Source: QWPN01 sp044238145
GTDB lineage: Bacteria; Planctomycetota; Planctomycetia; Pirellulales; UBA1268
NCBI GenBank assembly: GCA_044238145.1
Contig: JBIIDT010000002.1
Location: 1 to 64,000 of the forward strand
Reading direction: 5' to 3'
DNA length: 64,000 nt
Shown: positions 8,657-17,620 of the stretch, piece by piece
How the letters are laid out: every line of letters starts with the position of its first letter
Position numbering within the stretch: position 1 is the first letter of the stretch
Position numbers and translations under genes: made by a program
The notes under the pieces: model-generated
What the model was told of the DNA's origin: nothing
What the model saw: the letters and a program-made list of their open reading frames with translations, nothing else
Database searches by the model: none

Positions 8657-9735
8657 CGTTTCCTGCCCGCTTCCTCGTCGTGGCCGTCGGTCTCGCCGGC
8701 CTCGGCGCGGCGGCGGCCGAGCCGCCGCCGCTGGCGGTGCTCGCCATGCCTGGCGAGGCGCACCGCGGCCCGCTCCCGCCGCTCACGGACGCGGAACGTG
8801 ACCTCGCCCGGGCGCTCGAGGCCGACGTGCGGCGGCTGGCGGGCGAGATCGGCGAACGGAACGCCACCGCCTTGCGGATGGAGAGCCTGCTGGCTGCCGA
8901 GACGTTCCTGGCCCGGTCCGTGACGGCGGCTGGGTACGCGCCGCAGCGGCAGGCCTACGAGGTCCGGGGGCGGACCGTGGCCAATCTCGTGGCCGAGGTG
9001 CCGGGCGCCGCCCGCGGCGACGAGATCCTGGTGGTCGGCGGCCACTACGACTCCGCGGTCGGCACGCCCGGGGCCAACGACAACGCCAGCGGGGCGGCGG
9101 CGACGCTGGCCCTGGCCCGGGCCTTCGCCGCGCGAAAGCCCGCGCGGACGGTGCGGTTCGCGTTCTTCGTCAACGAGGAGCCACCCTGGTTCCAGACGGA
9201 GGACATGGGCTCGCTGCGGTACGCGAGGCGGTGCCGCGAGCGGAAGGAGAACGTGGTGGGGATGATCAGCCTGGAGACGGTCGGCTACTACAGCGACGAA
9301 AAGGGCAGCCAGAAGTTCGACTCCTGCCCGCCCTTGCGGCTGATCTACCCGGACACGGGCAACTTCGTGGCGTTCGTGGCCGACACGAAGTCGGCGGCAC
9401 TGACCCGGCGGATCGTCGGCTCGTTCCGGGGTGGGACGAAGTTTCCGGCCCACGGCTGCTGCCTGCCGGACGTCATCGATGGCGTGGGCTGGTCCGACCA
9501 CTGGTCGTTCTGGCAGGCGGGCTACCCGGCCGTGATGGTCACCGACACGGCGCCCTTCCGCTACCCGCATTACCACGCGGCGGAGGACACGCCCGACAAG
9601 CTCGACTACGAGCGGCTCGCCCGCGTGGTGGCCGGCCTCGAGCGGGTGATCGTCGAACTGGCCGACGCGGCGGATGCCATCCTGCACCAGGATGTCATTC
9701 CGGGCGGCGCGCCTCGATCAAGTGATAGCCCTTGA
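8653..9735 (+). CDS. exported M28-family zinc peptidase
   Basis: The start at 8653 overlaps the decarboxylase stop (ATGA). The protein has 360 residues and a signal peptide ending around residue 22. M28 metal ligands are readable: GGHYDS with His131, GANDNASG with Asp near 143, the NEEP glutamate pair near 175, and a distal SDHWSF His near 280. Members are aminopeptidases or glutaminyl-cyclase-like enzymes acting outside the cytoplasm. The link to the polyamine genes is positional only. The last 41 bp overlap the end of the convergent methyltransferase gene. Confidence 0.88.
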   Translation: MTFPARFLVVAVGLAGLGAAAAEPPPLAVLAMPGEAHRGPLPPLTDAERDLARALEADVRRLAGEIGERNATALRMESLLAAETFLARSVTAAGYAPQRQAYEVRGRTVANLVAEVPGAARGDEILVVGGHYDSAVGTPGANDNASGAAATLALARAFAARKPARTVRFAFFVNEEPPWFQTEDMGSLRYARRCRERKENVVGMISLETVGYYSDEKGSQKFDSCPPLRLIYPDTGNFVAFVADTKSAALTRRIVGSFRGGTKFPAHGCCLPDVIDGVGWSDHWSFWQAGYPAVMVTDTAPFRYPHYHAAEDTPDKLDYERLARVVAGLERVIVELADAADAILHQDVIPGGAPRSSDSP

Positions 9736-10777
9736 CCTCCTCGCGGGCGACGTCGGTCCACATCCGCGGGAGGTCTTCCACGTACCAGGTAGGCTGCTTC
9801 GTGACGACGAGCAGCGTGCCACCGGGGGCGAGGGCCATCCGCGCTGCCTCCACGAAGAGTTCGGCGAGCCGGAAGTCGGAATAGTAGGGCGGGTTCGCCA
9901 TCGCGAGATCCCAGCTGCCCGGCTCGGGCACCCGGCCTGCCGCCTCGAGCGCCACCGTGAGGTTCGCGAGGCTGTTTTTTTCGGCGCCACGGCGGGTGCA
10001 GTCCACGGCGCGGGCGGATGAATCGAAGGTGTGCACCCTGACGCTCGGATCACGGGCCGCGATCCCGAGCGCCACGCAGCCCGAGCCGCAGCCGATGTCG
10101 AGTACGCGGGTCTCCGGGGCGACGTCGACCGCGTTGAGCAGGTGCCGGGCCGCCGGATCGATGCGGCGATGGGCGAACACGCCCGGCCGCGTGAACGCCG
10201 TGAGCAGCCGGTCGCGGTCGCGGAATACGACCTCGCACGAGAAGTCGCGAATCTTCGCCGGCTCGCGGGTCTTCTGCACGATGTAGGCGATCGTGCCCGA
10301 CTTCGCCTTGCGGTCGGCCCCCTCGATGGGCCGCACCCGCACCGTCTCACCGGTCTCCGCGAGCTGCTCCCGCAGCCAGTTGTCGCGGGGGTTGTCGATC
10401 GCCGCCACGAGGTGGCCGCCGATCGCGAGTTGGACGAGCGCCGCCTGGAGGATGTCGCGCGAGAGCTCCGCCTCGCCGTCCTTCGCCAGCGGCACGACGG
10501 CGAGGTCGAACGGGCCGGCGGGGATGTCGGGCAGGCACTCGGCCGTCAGGTTCGGCGGTGCGGCTCCCCAGGCCTCGCGGGCGGCGGTGCACGGGTGCAG
10601 GTCGAGGAACCAGGCGGCGACGGCCGCCTCCGGCCGCTCGACGGCCAGGGCATGGGCGGCCTGCCCGCGGCCGGCCGTCGTGCACACGATCCGCCCGCCC
10701 GGCAGCGTGCGGGCGACGTCCAGGGCATGGGCCTCGGCGGGACGGGCGGGAAGTTGCTCTGCGGAGATGGTCATCAT
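9695..10777 (-). CDS. class I SAM methyltransferase, RsmC/RlmG-like
   Basis: A protein of 360 residues from the ATG at 10777 (a second ATG follows at 10774). It shows the two-domain layout of RsmC/RlmG: a degenerate N-terminal half, then a catalytic half with motif I VLDIGCGSGC near residue 224 and the N6/N2-methylase signature NPPYYS near 292. The known family members methylate guanine N2 in rRNA (G1207 of 16S or G1835 of 23S). Which site is used here cannot be told. The reading frame continues upstream into the EF-hand gene, but no start there is plausible. Its 3' end overlaps the M28 gene by 41 bp. Confidence 0.85.
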   Translation of the reverse strand: MMTISAEQLPARPAEAHALDVARTLPGGRIVCTTAGRGQAAHALAVERPEAAVAAWFLDLHPCTAAREAWGAAPPNLTAECLPDIPAGPFDLAVVPLAKDGEAELSRDILQAALVQLAIGGHLVAAIDNPRDNWLREQLAETGETVRVRPIEGADRKAKSGTIAYIVQKTREPAKIRDFSCEVVFRDRDRLLTAFTRPGVFAHRRIDPAARHLLNAVDVAPETRVLDIGCGSGCVALGIAARDPSVRVHTFDSSARAVDCTRRGAEKNSLANLTVALEAAGRVPEPGSWDLAMANPPYYSDFRLAELFVEAARMALAPGGTLLVVTKQPTWYVEDLPRMWTDVAREEVKGYHLIEARRPE

Positions 10778-10805
10778 CCGCAGAGCATACCTCCCGCGTC
10801 GCGTC

Positions 10806-11393
10806 TCATTCGGGCCGTCGGGGCCGCTCCGGCCGGTCGCCGCCCTCGGGGGGCGGGCCGCCGGGCCCGCCACGGCCGCCCCGCATCCGCTGCTGCATCT
10901 CGCCGGCGAATTTCTCCATCTCGGCCTTGTCGAGCTTGCCGTCGCCGTCGGCGTCGAACGACATCGCCCGCTCCACCAACCGCTCGGATGACGGGCGAGT
11001 CGGACCACCCTCGGGCCGCGGCCCGTCTCCGGGAGGCCTGCGGCCCTCGCGGGGCGGACGGCCCTCGAAGCCCTCGCCGCGGGGTGGCCGGCCTGCGGAG
11101 AACTCGCCCCGCGGCGGGCCTGGCGGCCGCGGCGGACGGAACTCCTCGTTGTCGATCCGGCCGTCGCCGTTGCGATCGAGCTTCGCGACCGCCGCCGTGG
11201 CGTTTTTGATCTCTTCGGCGTTCAGTTCGTGGTCACCGTCGGTGTCGAGCGCCGCCCGCAGATGGTCGTGCGGGGGACCGCCGGGACCGCGTTCGGGCGG
11301 TCCGTCCTCGGGGGGCTGGGCGACGGCGGCCGTCGCCAGGGCGACCACCGCGATCGCCGTCGGGAATCCAGTGAACCAGTCGGAACGTTTCAT
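10806..11393 (-). CDS. exported EF-hand protein, Pro/Gly/Arg-rich
   Basis: A protein of 195 residues with a signal peptide ending at A-V-A-Q (residue 26). Three EF-hand calcium loops are visible: DTDGDHELNAEE, DRNGDGRIDNEE and DADGDGKLDKAE. The first two form a pair; the third follows a linker of about 60 residues rich in Pro, Gly and Arg. The C-terminus is again Gly/Pro/Arg-rich. Such calcium-binding secreted proteins are frequent in planctomycetes; no enzymatic domain is present. Confidence 0.85.
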   Translation of the reverse strand: MKRSDWFTGFPTAIAVVALATAAVAQPPEDGPPERGPGGPPHDHLRAALDTDGDHELNAEEIKNATAAVAKLDRNGDGRIDNEEFRPPRPPGPPRGEFSAGRPPRGEGFEGRPPREGRRPPGDGPRPEGGPTRPSSERLVERAMSFDADGDGKLDKAEMEKFAGEMQQRMRGGRGGPGGPPPEGGDRPERPRRPE

Positions 11394-11526
11394 GGATCGA
11401 TTCTCCCTTGCTGCTGGGGCGACGGTCTCCGGCCGCCGATCCTGTGACGCGACAACCGCATCGTGGTCACTCCTTCAACGGCCCACCGGCCCGAAGGTTT
11501 CGTGCAGCGCGTTTTCCCGGCTACCG

Positions 11527-11574
11527 ACGCAATGCAAAAACCGGCCCGACCGCAGGATGAGGGGGCGTCGGCCG
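11527..11574 (-). terminator. possible intrinsic terminator after the M16 pair
   Basis: Just past the stop at 11575, the minus strand reads GCCGAC, a loop, then GTCGGGCCGG followed by TTTTTG. The stem is short and has a one-base bulge, so this is a weak candidate. The surrounding gap 11394-11574 holds no gene. Confidence 0.35.
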
Positions 11575-13149
11575 TCACTTCCCGCCCGCCTCCGGCAGCG
11601 GCTCGAGCGTGAGCGGGTCGCGGAGGGGGAGGTGCTTCACCTTGCCGCCGAAGAAGTCGTTCATGCTCGCCCGCTTGCCGAGATCGCCCGGGGCGATCGC
11701 GTCCCAGTCGCCGACGACGAGGATCGCCATCTTCTCCGGGTCGAGGTGCTTCTGCGCCACCCGCAGCAGGTCGTCGGCCGTGACCGCCTCCACCTTGCGA
11801 CGGAACGTGTTCCAGAACTCCGCGGGCCGCTTCGTCCACTCGTCGTTGACGAACAGCCGGAGCATCGCCGGCTTGCTCTCGAACTGCCGCGGGAACGTCT
11901 CGACGAGGCCGCGTTTGGCGGTCTCCAGTTCCTCCGCGGACACCTTCTCCTCGCGGATCCGCCGGATCTCGTCGAGCACGATCTTCGTCGCCAGGGCCAC
12001 CGTGGCGTTCTTGCTCTCGAAGCCGGCCCGGAAGTCGCCCGGGTAGGTGACCCGCGGCGTCACGGCGGAGCGGACCGAGTAGGCGAGCCCCTCGTTGCTC
12101 CGCACCTGCTGCATGAGCCGGCTCGTGAACCCGCCGGCGCCGAGGATCTCGTTGAGCAGCAGGAGCGGGATCGCGTCCGGGTCGTCGCGGGCGATCGACC
12201 GGGCGCCGATCACCACCTTGCCCTGGGGAATCTCCTTGGGCACGTGGTACAGCCCGGGCTCGAGCACGGCCGTGGGCGGCACGGGGTCGGGGGCGACGCC
12301 GCCCCGCTCCCAGCCGGTGAAGGCCTTGGCCAGCCGGTCGAGCATCTCCCGCTCGTCGAAATCACCCGAGACGGCCACGATCGCGTTGCCCGGGTGGAAG
12401 ATCCGCCCGTGCATCGCGTCCAGCTTGGCGCGGTCGATCGCCGCCACGGTCGCCCCGGTCGGCTCGGCGGCCTCGAAGTGGCTCGGGCCGTAGACGAGCC
12501 GCTTCCACTCGCGGCCGAGGATCGAGGCGGCGTCGTCGTTGCGCTGCTTGAGGGCTTCGACCTGCTGGGCCTTGGCGGTCTCGAGCCGCTGCTGGTCGAA
12601 GCCGGGAGTGCGGAGCATCTCCACGAACAGCCGCAGACTCTCGTCGAGGTTGCTCTTCAGGCAGTTCATCGTGGCGGTCGTGAACGTGTCGTTGGCCGAC
12701 ACGGAGACCTGGGTCGCCAGGAAGTCGAGCGTCTCGTCGAAGGCGGCGGGGGCGGTCTTCTCCGTGCCTCCCTCGCGGACGAGCCGGGCCGTCATCGCGG
12801 CCAGGCCGGGGGCGTCGGCCGGATCGAGCGATCCGCCCCCCTTGAACGTGACCGACAGGTTCACGAGCGGCAGCTCGGTCGACGGGGCGAGATAGACGAC
12901 GGTGCCGTCGGGCAGCGTGCGGCGGAAGGTGGCCGCGGCGGGCGGCTCGAAGGCCAGCGGCGCGAAGGCGATCTTCTCGGGCCGATCAGGCAGCGTGGTG
13001 GCCGCGGTCGCGCCGGTGGCCTTGACGGGCGCGGCCGCGGGCTTGCCGGCGGCGGCCGGGGGCGACGCGACGGGGCCCGAGCAGGAGGTCGCGACGAGGG
13101 TCGCGACGGCGATCACGATGGCGAGACGAGGCTTCATGGGAGTGGGCAT
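11575..13149 (-). CDS. M16-family peptidase subunit lacking the zinc motif
   Basis: A protein of up to 524 residues (a second Met at 13137 gives 520) with a hydrophobic N-terminus and a nearby Cys, so it is exported or possibly a lipoprotein. It has the two-lobed M16 layout: the N-terminal lobe aligns with the M16 start but has GLAAMTARLV where an active enzyme has HxxEH. The C-terminal lobe carries the RxxY-type substrate-binding region around 'GGFTSRLMQQVRSNEGLAYSV' (shortened: G-G-F-T-S-R-L and Y-S-V). In M16B peptidases an inactive subunit pairs with an active one, and the active partner is the gene 16 bp upstream. The Ala/Pro-rich stretch before residue 50 is probably a linker. Confidence 0.88.
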   Translation of the reverse strand: MPTPMKPRLAIVIAVATLVATSCSGPVASPPAAAGKPAAAPVKATGATAATTLPDRPEKIAFAPLAFEPPAAATFRRTLPDGTVVYLAPSTELPLVNLSVTFKGGGSLDPADAPGLAAMTARLVREGGTEKTAPAAFDETLDFLATQVSVSANDTFTTATMNCLKSNLDESLRLFVEMLRTPGFDQQRLETAKAQQVEALKQRNDDAASILGREWKRLVYGPSHFEAAEPTGATVAAIDRAKLDAMHGRIFHPGNAIVAVSGDFDEREMLDRLAKAFTGWERGGVAPDPVPPTAVLEPGLYHVPKEIPQGKVVIGARSIARDDPDAIPLLLLNEILGAGGFTSRLMQQVRSNEGLAYSVRSAVTPRVTYPGDFRAGFESKNATVALATKIVLDEIRRIREEKVSAEELETAKRGLVETFPRQFESKPAMLRLFVNDEWTKRPAEFWNTFRRKVEAVTADDLLRVAQKHLDPEKMAILVVGDWDAIAPGDLGKRASMNDFFGGKVKHLPLRDPLTLEPLPEAGGK

Positions 13150-13165
13150 GCCTGTGGTTCGGGCG

Positions 13166-14713
13166 TCAGTCGGCCTTGCGGCGGTAGGTGGCCACGCTGC
13201 GGTTGCTGTCCTTGAAATACCTGCCGAGGACGCGCTGCACGTCGGCGACCGTCACCGCCTCGTACTTCGCCGGCCCCTCGTTGATCTCCCGCCAGTCGAG
13301 CACGGCCTCGGCGAAGGCCAGTTGCACCAGCAGCGACATGTTGTTTTCGAGCTTGCGGTAGTTCTGGGCCGCGATCCGGTTCTTCACCTTCCGCAACTCG
13401 CGTTCGGGAACGCCGTCCTTCTGCAGCCGGGCGAGCTCCTCGTACCAGGCCTGCTCGAGGGCCGCGGGCGTGGCCGCGCCGCGGGCCTGGGCCGAGACGG
13501 CGAACAGGCCCGCGTACTTGCGGGTGTCGGAGTAGGACTGGGCCGTCGCGGCGATGCCCCGGCCCTCGACGAGGCCGGTGTACAGCCGCCCCGTCCGCTC
13601 GTTGAGGATCTCGGCGAGGATGTCGAGCGGGTAGCTGTCGGCGTGGCCCGCGGGCACGGTGTGGTAGCGGATCTCAACGCCCGGCGGCACGTCGCCGGCC
13701 GCGTTCATCCGCTGTTCGGCGAGTTGCTCGACCTCGAGCGTGACCACCGGCGGCGGCGGCCGCGTGCCGGGATCGAGCCGCGAGAAGTACTTCTCGATCA
13801 GGCCGCGGGCCTGGGCGGGGTCGAAGTCGCCCACCAGGATCCCCACGAGGTTGCCGGGCCGGTAGTAGACGTTCCAGTAGTCCTGGGCCTGCTCGAAGGT
13901 GTAGCTGTTCAGGTCGCTGGGCCAGCCGATCACCGGCCACGAGTAGCCGCTCGACGCCCAGAACAGCGAATCGAACTGTTCCTCGAAGCGGCCCGTCGGG
14001 GTGCTGTCGGTGCGCAGCCGCCGCTCCTCGTGGACCACGTCCCGCTCGGAGTAAAACTCGCGGAACACGCTGTCGTGGAGCCGGTCGCTCTCCATCCACG
14101 CCCACAGCTCGAGCTTGTTGGCGGGCACGGTGATGAAGTAGCAGGTCAGGTCGTAGGTCGTGAAGGCGTTCATCCCGCTGCCGCCGGCCTTGGTGTAGAC
14201 CTGGTCGAACTCGTCCTTGACGATCGTGGCGGCCGCCTCGCCCCCCGCGCCGCGGCCCTGCTGGGCCTTGATCAGGTCGTCGAGTTTCGCCCGCAGGACG
14301 CGGATCTCCTGCGTGTCGTTGGTCGGGTTCCAGGGATCGTCGATCTCCCCCCGGAAGAACCGGTCGTACTGCCGCGTCCAGACGAGGCGGTTGATCTCGT
14401 CGCGGAGGGCCTTCTGCTCGGTCCGATAGCGGGCGTCCTTCTCCGGGTCGCGGGTGCCGATCGTGTCGGTGCCCTTGAACATCATGTGCTCGAAGAAGTG
14501 GCTGATGCCGGTGATGCCGGGCCGCTCGTTGACGCTGCCGACCTTGGCCACCCAGCCGGCGCTGACCACGTTGGGCTGGTCGCGCCGCGGCACGAGCAGG
14601 AACTGCATGCCGTTCTTGAGCGTGAACTCCTCGACCGCGACCTGCTGGGCCGCCGCGGGGCCCGCCACCGCGACCGCCAGGGCCGCCACCACCAGCCACG
14701 ATGTCATCCGCAT
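13166..14713 (-). CDS. M16-family zinc metallopeptidase, catalytic subunit
   Basis: A protein of 515 residues with a signal peptide ending A-A-A-Q (residue 23). The inverted zinc motif HFFEH is at residues 72-76, and the third ligand lies in the HEERR stretch near residue 227. This is the processing-peptidase/pitrilysin family, which cleaves peptides in a closed clamshell chamber. It is followed by the non-catalytic M16 gene, giving the two-gene arrangement typical of bacterial M16B heterodimers. The longer insert after residue 80 (R-D-P-E-K-D-A-R) is seen in the larger exported members. Confidence 0.92.
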   Translation of the reverse strand: MRMTSWLVVAALAVAVAGPAAAQQVAVEEFTLKNGMQFLLVPRRDQPNVVSAGWVAKVGSVNERPGITGISHFFEHMMFKGTDTIGTRDPEKDARYRTEQKALRDEINRLVWTRQYDRFFRGEIDDPWNPTNDTQEIRVLRAKLDDLIKAQQGRGAGGEAAATIVKDEFDQVYTKAGGSGMNAFTTYDLTCYFITVPANKLELWAWMESDRLHDSVFREFYSERDVVHEERRLRTDSTPTGRFEEQFDSLFWASSGYSWPVIGWPSDLNSYTFEQAQDYWNVYYRPGNLVGILVGDFDPAQARGLIEKYFSRLDPGTRPPPPVVTLEVEQLAEQRMNAAGDVPPGVEIRYHTVPAGHADSYPLDILAEILNERTGRLYTGLVEGRGIAATAQSYSDTRKYAGLFAVSAQARGAATPAALEQAWYEELARLQKDGVPERELRKVKNRIAAQNYRKLENNMSLLVQLAFAEAVLDWREINEGPAKYEAVTVADVQRVLGRYFKDSNRSVATYRRKAD

Positions 14714-14744
14714 GGAGTGCTTCCGGAGGGGAGAGAGGCCGCGG

Positions 14745-15611
14745 TTATACCGCGTCCGGCCGAAACCCCGCCAGCCACCACTGCACGAGCGTGATGCCGA
14801 TCTCGAACACGATCAGCCCCACGATCGCCCACTCGACCCGCAGGGACCGCCTGTTCTGCATCAGTTCGAGGGCCGTCTCGGCCGTCCGCGAGATCAGCGA
14901 CAGCTTGCCGTGGAGGGCGGCGTACCGCTCGCGGATCTCGAACTCGTCCCGGAGCCGGGCCCAGAGCCGCTCCAGTTCCGGGTGGTCCCAGAGCAGTTCG
15001 GGCGAGTCGTCGACCAGGGTGCCGGCCACCACGCGGTGCTCGGCCAGCAGCGCCGCGCCGAGGTGCTGGAGCAGCTCGCGGGCCGCCCGGCCGCCGCGTC
15101 CCCAGTGGTCGAGGTTCGCGGCGAAGGGCTCGATCCGCTCGAACTGCCGCTGGATGCTCCGCTCGTGGTGGGCCAGCGACACGCTCTTGGCGAGGATGTC
15201 GGCCACGAGCTGGAGCCGTTCGAGCGTGGCCTCGGCGAGCACGAGCACGTTGCCCTCGACCGCCTCCTTGCCGGCGGGGTCGATGCGGATCTCGAGGATC
15301 TCCGTTTCCTGCTCCGCCACGGCGAACGGCTGGCGGACGTGCGGGCCGATCTGCCGCAGGTAGTCGGTGATCGCCGCGGGCGAGGCCTGGAAGAAGACCG
15401 CGGCGCCGTAGCGGAAGAGCATGGCCAGGCCGCCGCCGTCGAGGCTGCCGACGAGCTCGACGACCAGCGGTGCCGCCCCGGTGCGGTCGGTGGCCCCGAG
15501 CGCGGCGAGGTCGATGCCCGTGCCGGCGAGCACGGCCCGGGCCGTGAAGCCACTGCGGCCGAGCGGCGGGAGGTGGACGCGGGTCTGCGGTGCTGCGGAT
15601 GGCTCGGACAT
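14745..15611 (-). CDS. DUF155 (RMD1/YagE-like) protein
   Basis: A protein of 288 residues. The mixed beta core 'GAAVFFQASPAAI' near residue 70, followed by long helices ('HHERSIQRQFERI') and a C-terminal hydrophobic helix (WAIVGLIVFEIGITL, residues 262-276), matches the DUF155 family. That family includes yeast Rmd1 and mitochondrial RMND1. The C-terminal helix probably anchors it in the membrane. Bacterial function is not established. It heads the minus-strand run that continues into the M16 peptidase genes (31-bp gap). Confidence 0.75.
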   Translation of the reverse strand: MSEPSAAPQTRVHLPPLGRSGFTARAVLAGTGIDLAALGATDRTGAAPLVVELVGSLDGGGLAMLFRYGAAVFFQASPAAITDYLRQIGPHVRQPFAVAEQETEILEIRIDPAGKEAVEGNVLVLAEATLERLQLVADILAKSVSLAHHERSIQRQFERIEPFAANLDHWGRGGRAARELLQHLGAALLAEHRVVAGTLVDDSPELLWDHPELERLWARLRDEFEIRERYAALHGKLSLISRTAETALELMQNRRSLRVEWAIVGLIVFEIGITLVQWWLAGFRPDAV

Positions 15612-15732
15612 GGCCGAAGTGTCCCGGGGCGACGATGGGAGACGCGTGGCCGGCGGACGCCTGCCGCCGGAACGACCACCGAGTCCAGCCTATGGTTTCG
15701 CGACGGGGCACGCACGCGGAGCATTTTGCGCC

Positions 15733-16188
15733 ATGGCATCGATCGACCGGGCCGACCCCGTGATCATGGGTCACATCCTCGCCCAGCACCGGGAGCTGCA
15801 CTGCCAGCTGATGGCCGTGAAGGCCTGCCTCGCGGACCCCGGCCCCTGGGACGCGGCGCGGGCCGCTGCGGCCCGCCACGCCCTCGCCGTCCTTCGCGAC
15901 CACCTTCGCTGCCACTTCGCCCAGGAGGAGGCGGGGGGCTTTTTGGAGGAATCGATCACGCGGGTGCCACGGCTGGCGGCGGCGGCCCTGCGGGTGATGG
16001 CCGAGCATCCGGCGCTCCTCGCGGAACTCGACGCCTTGATGGAAACCCTGGACGCCCCCGATAGTGCGGCGGCGCGGGACCGGGTCGCGGCGGGCTGCGA
16101 GCGGTTCATGCAGCACATGCACGAGCACGAAAGGAACGAAAATGCCATCGTCCAGGAAGGCTACAACGAGGACCTGGGGCTCGACTGA
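15733..16188 (+). CDS. hemerythrin-like di-iron protein
   Basis: A protein of 151 residues, all-helical by pattern, with the hemerythrin-like ligand set: H14 and H19/H23 in the first helix, HFAQEE in the second, AEHPALL in the third and QHMHEHERNE in the fourth. Such proteins bind a di-iron centre and O2 or NO, or act in iron and redox sensing. There is no signal peptide, so it is cytoplasmic. The 3' end overlaps the next gene by 47 bp in another frame, which implies co-expression. Confidence 0.82.
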   Translation: MASIDRADPVIMGHILAQHRELHCQLMAVKACLADPGPWDAARAAAARHALAVLRDHLRCHFAQEEAGGFLEESITRVPRLAAAALRVMAEHPALLAELDALMETLDAPDSAAARDRVAAGCERFMQHMHEHERNENAIVQEGYNEDLGLD

Positions 16189-16597
16189 CGGCCGCTGGCT
16201 GGGGATCGGCGGCGGACTGGCCGGCGTGGCGGTGCTCGTCGCGATCGCGGCGGCGCCGGCGGCCGAGGGGCCCGCCGAGCCCGACCGGGTCGCGGCCTTC
16301 ATGCGGGCCAAGCTCGGCCACTCGCAGAACGTGCTCGAGGGCCTGGCCGTCGAGGACTACGACCTCATCGAAAAAGGCGCGCAGGACCTGGCCCTCGCCA
16401 GCCAGGCCTCGAGCTGGCAGGTGCTCCAGACCGAGGACTACGCCCGGCACAGCGACGAGTTCCGGCGGTCCTGCAACGCGCTGCGGGGGGCAGCCAAGGC
16501 CCGCAACCTCGACGGCGCGGCGCTGGCCTGGATGGAGGTGACGATGAAGTGCATCCAGTGCCACAAGTACGTCCGCGACGCGGCCCGCGGGCGCTGA
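16142..16597 (+). CDS. exported cytochrome c'-like protein (C-terminal CxxCH)
   Basis: A protein of 151 residues. The start at 16142 lies inside the hemerythrin-like gene; a later start would lose the signal anchor, whose core GLAGVAVLVAIAAAP is at residues 24-38. A helical body (about 45-135) ends in CIQCH at residues 137-141, a single c-type heme site placed near the C-terminus as in cytochrome c'. It would be matured outside the cytoplasmic membrane. The mixed cytoplasmic/exported pair suggests a role in NO, O2 or redox handling, which is inferred from context only. Confidence 0.8.
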   Translation: MPSSRKATTRTWGSTDGRWLGIGGGLAGVAVLVAIAAAPAAEGPAEPDRVAAFMRAKLGHSQNVLEGLAVEDYDLIEKGAQDLALASQASSWQVLQTEDYARHSDEFRRSCNALRGAAKARNLDGAALAWMEVTMKCIQCHKYVRDAARGR

Positions 16598-16603
16598 TCC
16601 CGC

Positions 16604-17365
16604 TCAGCCGCCGGCGAGGAACGCGTCGGCTTCGAATGGCGGCGGCGTGAACGTGACGTCGACCGGCTGCACCTTCTCGATCCGTTCGACGTCGATGAGG
16701 AGCGGCGGGTCGGCGCCGTTCGGTGCCACCTCGCAGCCGAGCAGCTGCACCTGTGGCGGCCGGATCACCAGCCGCAGCGGCTGCAGCCGGCGGCGCTGCA
16801 CGCGGCCGTCGTCGCCCCGCTCCTCGACGTCGATCTCGCGGCAGTCGGTGATCGCGGTGCTGAGCGTGGAGAGCAGGCGGGGGCGGCCGGCGAACTTGGC
16901 CGGATCGACCGGCTGGACGTGGAACACCTGCCGAGCCTTCTCGAGCCGCTCAAGGAGCCCTGCCGGCAGACTGCGTTCGAGCTTGTGCCGCAGCGCCTCG
17001 ATGCCCGACCAGAGGATCGTGCCCTCGAACGTCCGCAGCAGGTCCCGCCCCACCATGAAGGCCGTCAGTTCCAGAAGCGTGATCGGCTCGGCCGGGATCT
17101 GCCGGCCCGACGCGGCGGGCTTGGTCATCTGCCAGCCGTACCGCCGGTTGCCGGTCAGCGGCACGTGGTCGACGGCATAGCCGCAGGAGACGAGGAAGTC
17201 GCAGTCGCGGTGCAGCGTCCGGGCCGAGAGCCGCGACAGCCCCAGCCGCTCCTTGAGCTGGCTGATCAGCGAGTCGTCGTCGAGCGGCTGCCGGGCGTTG
17301 GAGAGGATCTCAAGGAGGGCGAAGATGCGGAGAAATTGCTCGTGGCGGGCGAAGTTGCGGGGCAT
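16604..17365 (-). CDS. WYL-domain transcriptional regulator
   Basis: A protein of 253 residues from the start MPRNFARHEQ at 17365; the frame stays open to 17515, but that extension has no helix-turn-helix character. A winged helix-turn-helix occupies residues 8-75 (FALLEILSNARQPL...LSARTLHRDCDFLVSCGY), followed by a central helical linker and a C-terminal WYL-like beta domain with I-D-V-E-E-R and LQPLRLVIRPPQVQLLG. WYL regulators bind ligands such as nucleic acids or nucleotides and control stress or defence genes; no defence operon is adjacent here. It converges on the cytochrome gene with a 6-bp gap. Confidence 0.82.
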   Translation of the reverse strand: MPRNFARHEQFLRIFALLEILSNARQPLDDDSLISQLKERLGLSRLSARTLHRDCDFLVSCGYAVDHVPLTGNRRYGWQMTKPAASGRQIPAEPITLLELTAFMVGRDLLRTFEGTILWSGIEALRHKLERSLPAGLLERLEKARQVFHVQPVDPAKFAGRPRLLSTLSTAITDCREIDVEERGDDGRVQRRRLQPLRLVIRPPQVQLLGCEVAPNGADPPLLIDVERIEKVQPVDVTFTPPPFEADAFLAGG

Positions 17366-17620
17366 GGTGTCGGAATCAAGGGTGCGAACGAAACGCTCAT
17401 CCCGGAGCACGCGGCGATCGCCGGGCAGTCCCCCTGAACCCCTGCTCCGACGCTGGTCCACCTCTCCAGTGACACCGGAGACAATGACGCCCCGGTCGGC
17501 ACCGTTGGTCACCAACCGAGAGGGGCCGCGGGTGGGGGTGTGGCCCCCTATAACCGTCGCGTGAAATAATAGCAGCGGCCCGGATCAAGAGAAATCCAGG
17601 TCCATCACGTCTGCGTGAAA

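Noticed and set aside
17366..17515. Upstream 50 residues of the WYL regulator frame
   Set aside because: The segment has no helix-turn-helix or other domain character, and the winged helix starts right after the Met at 17365.
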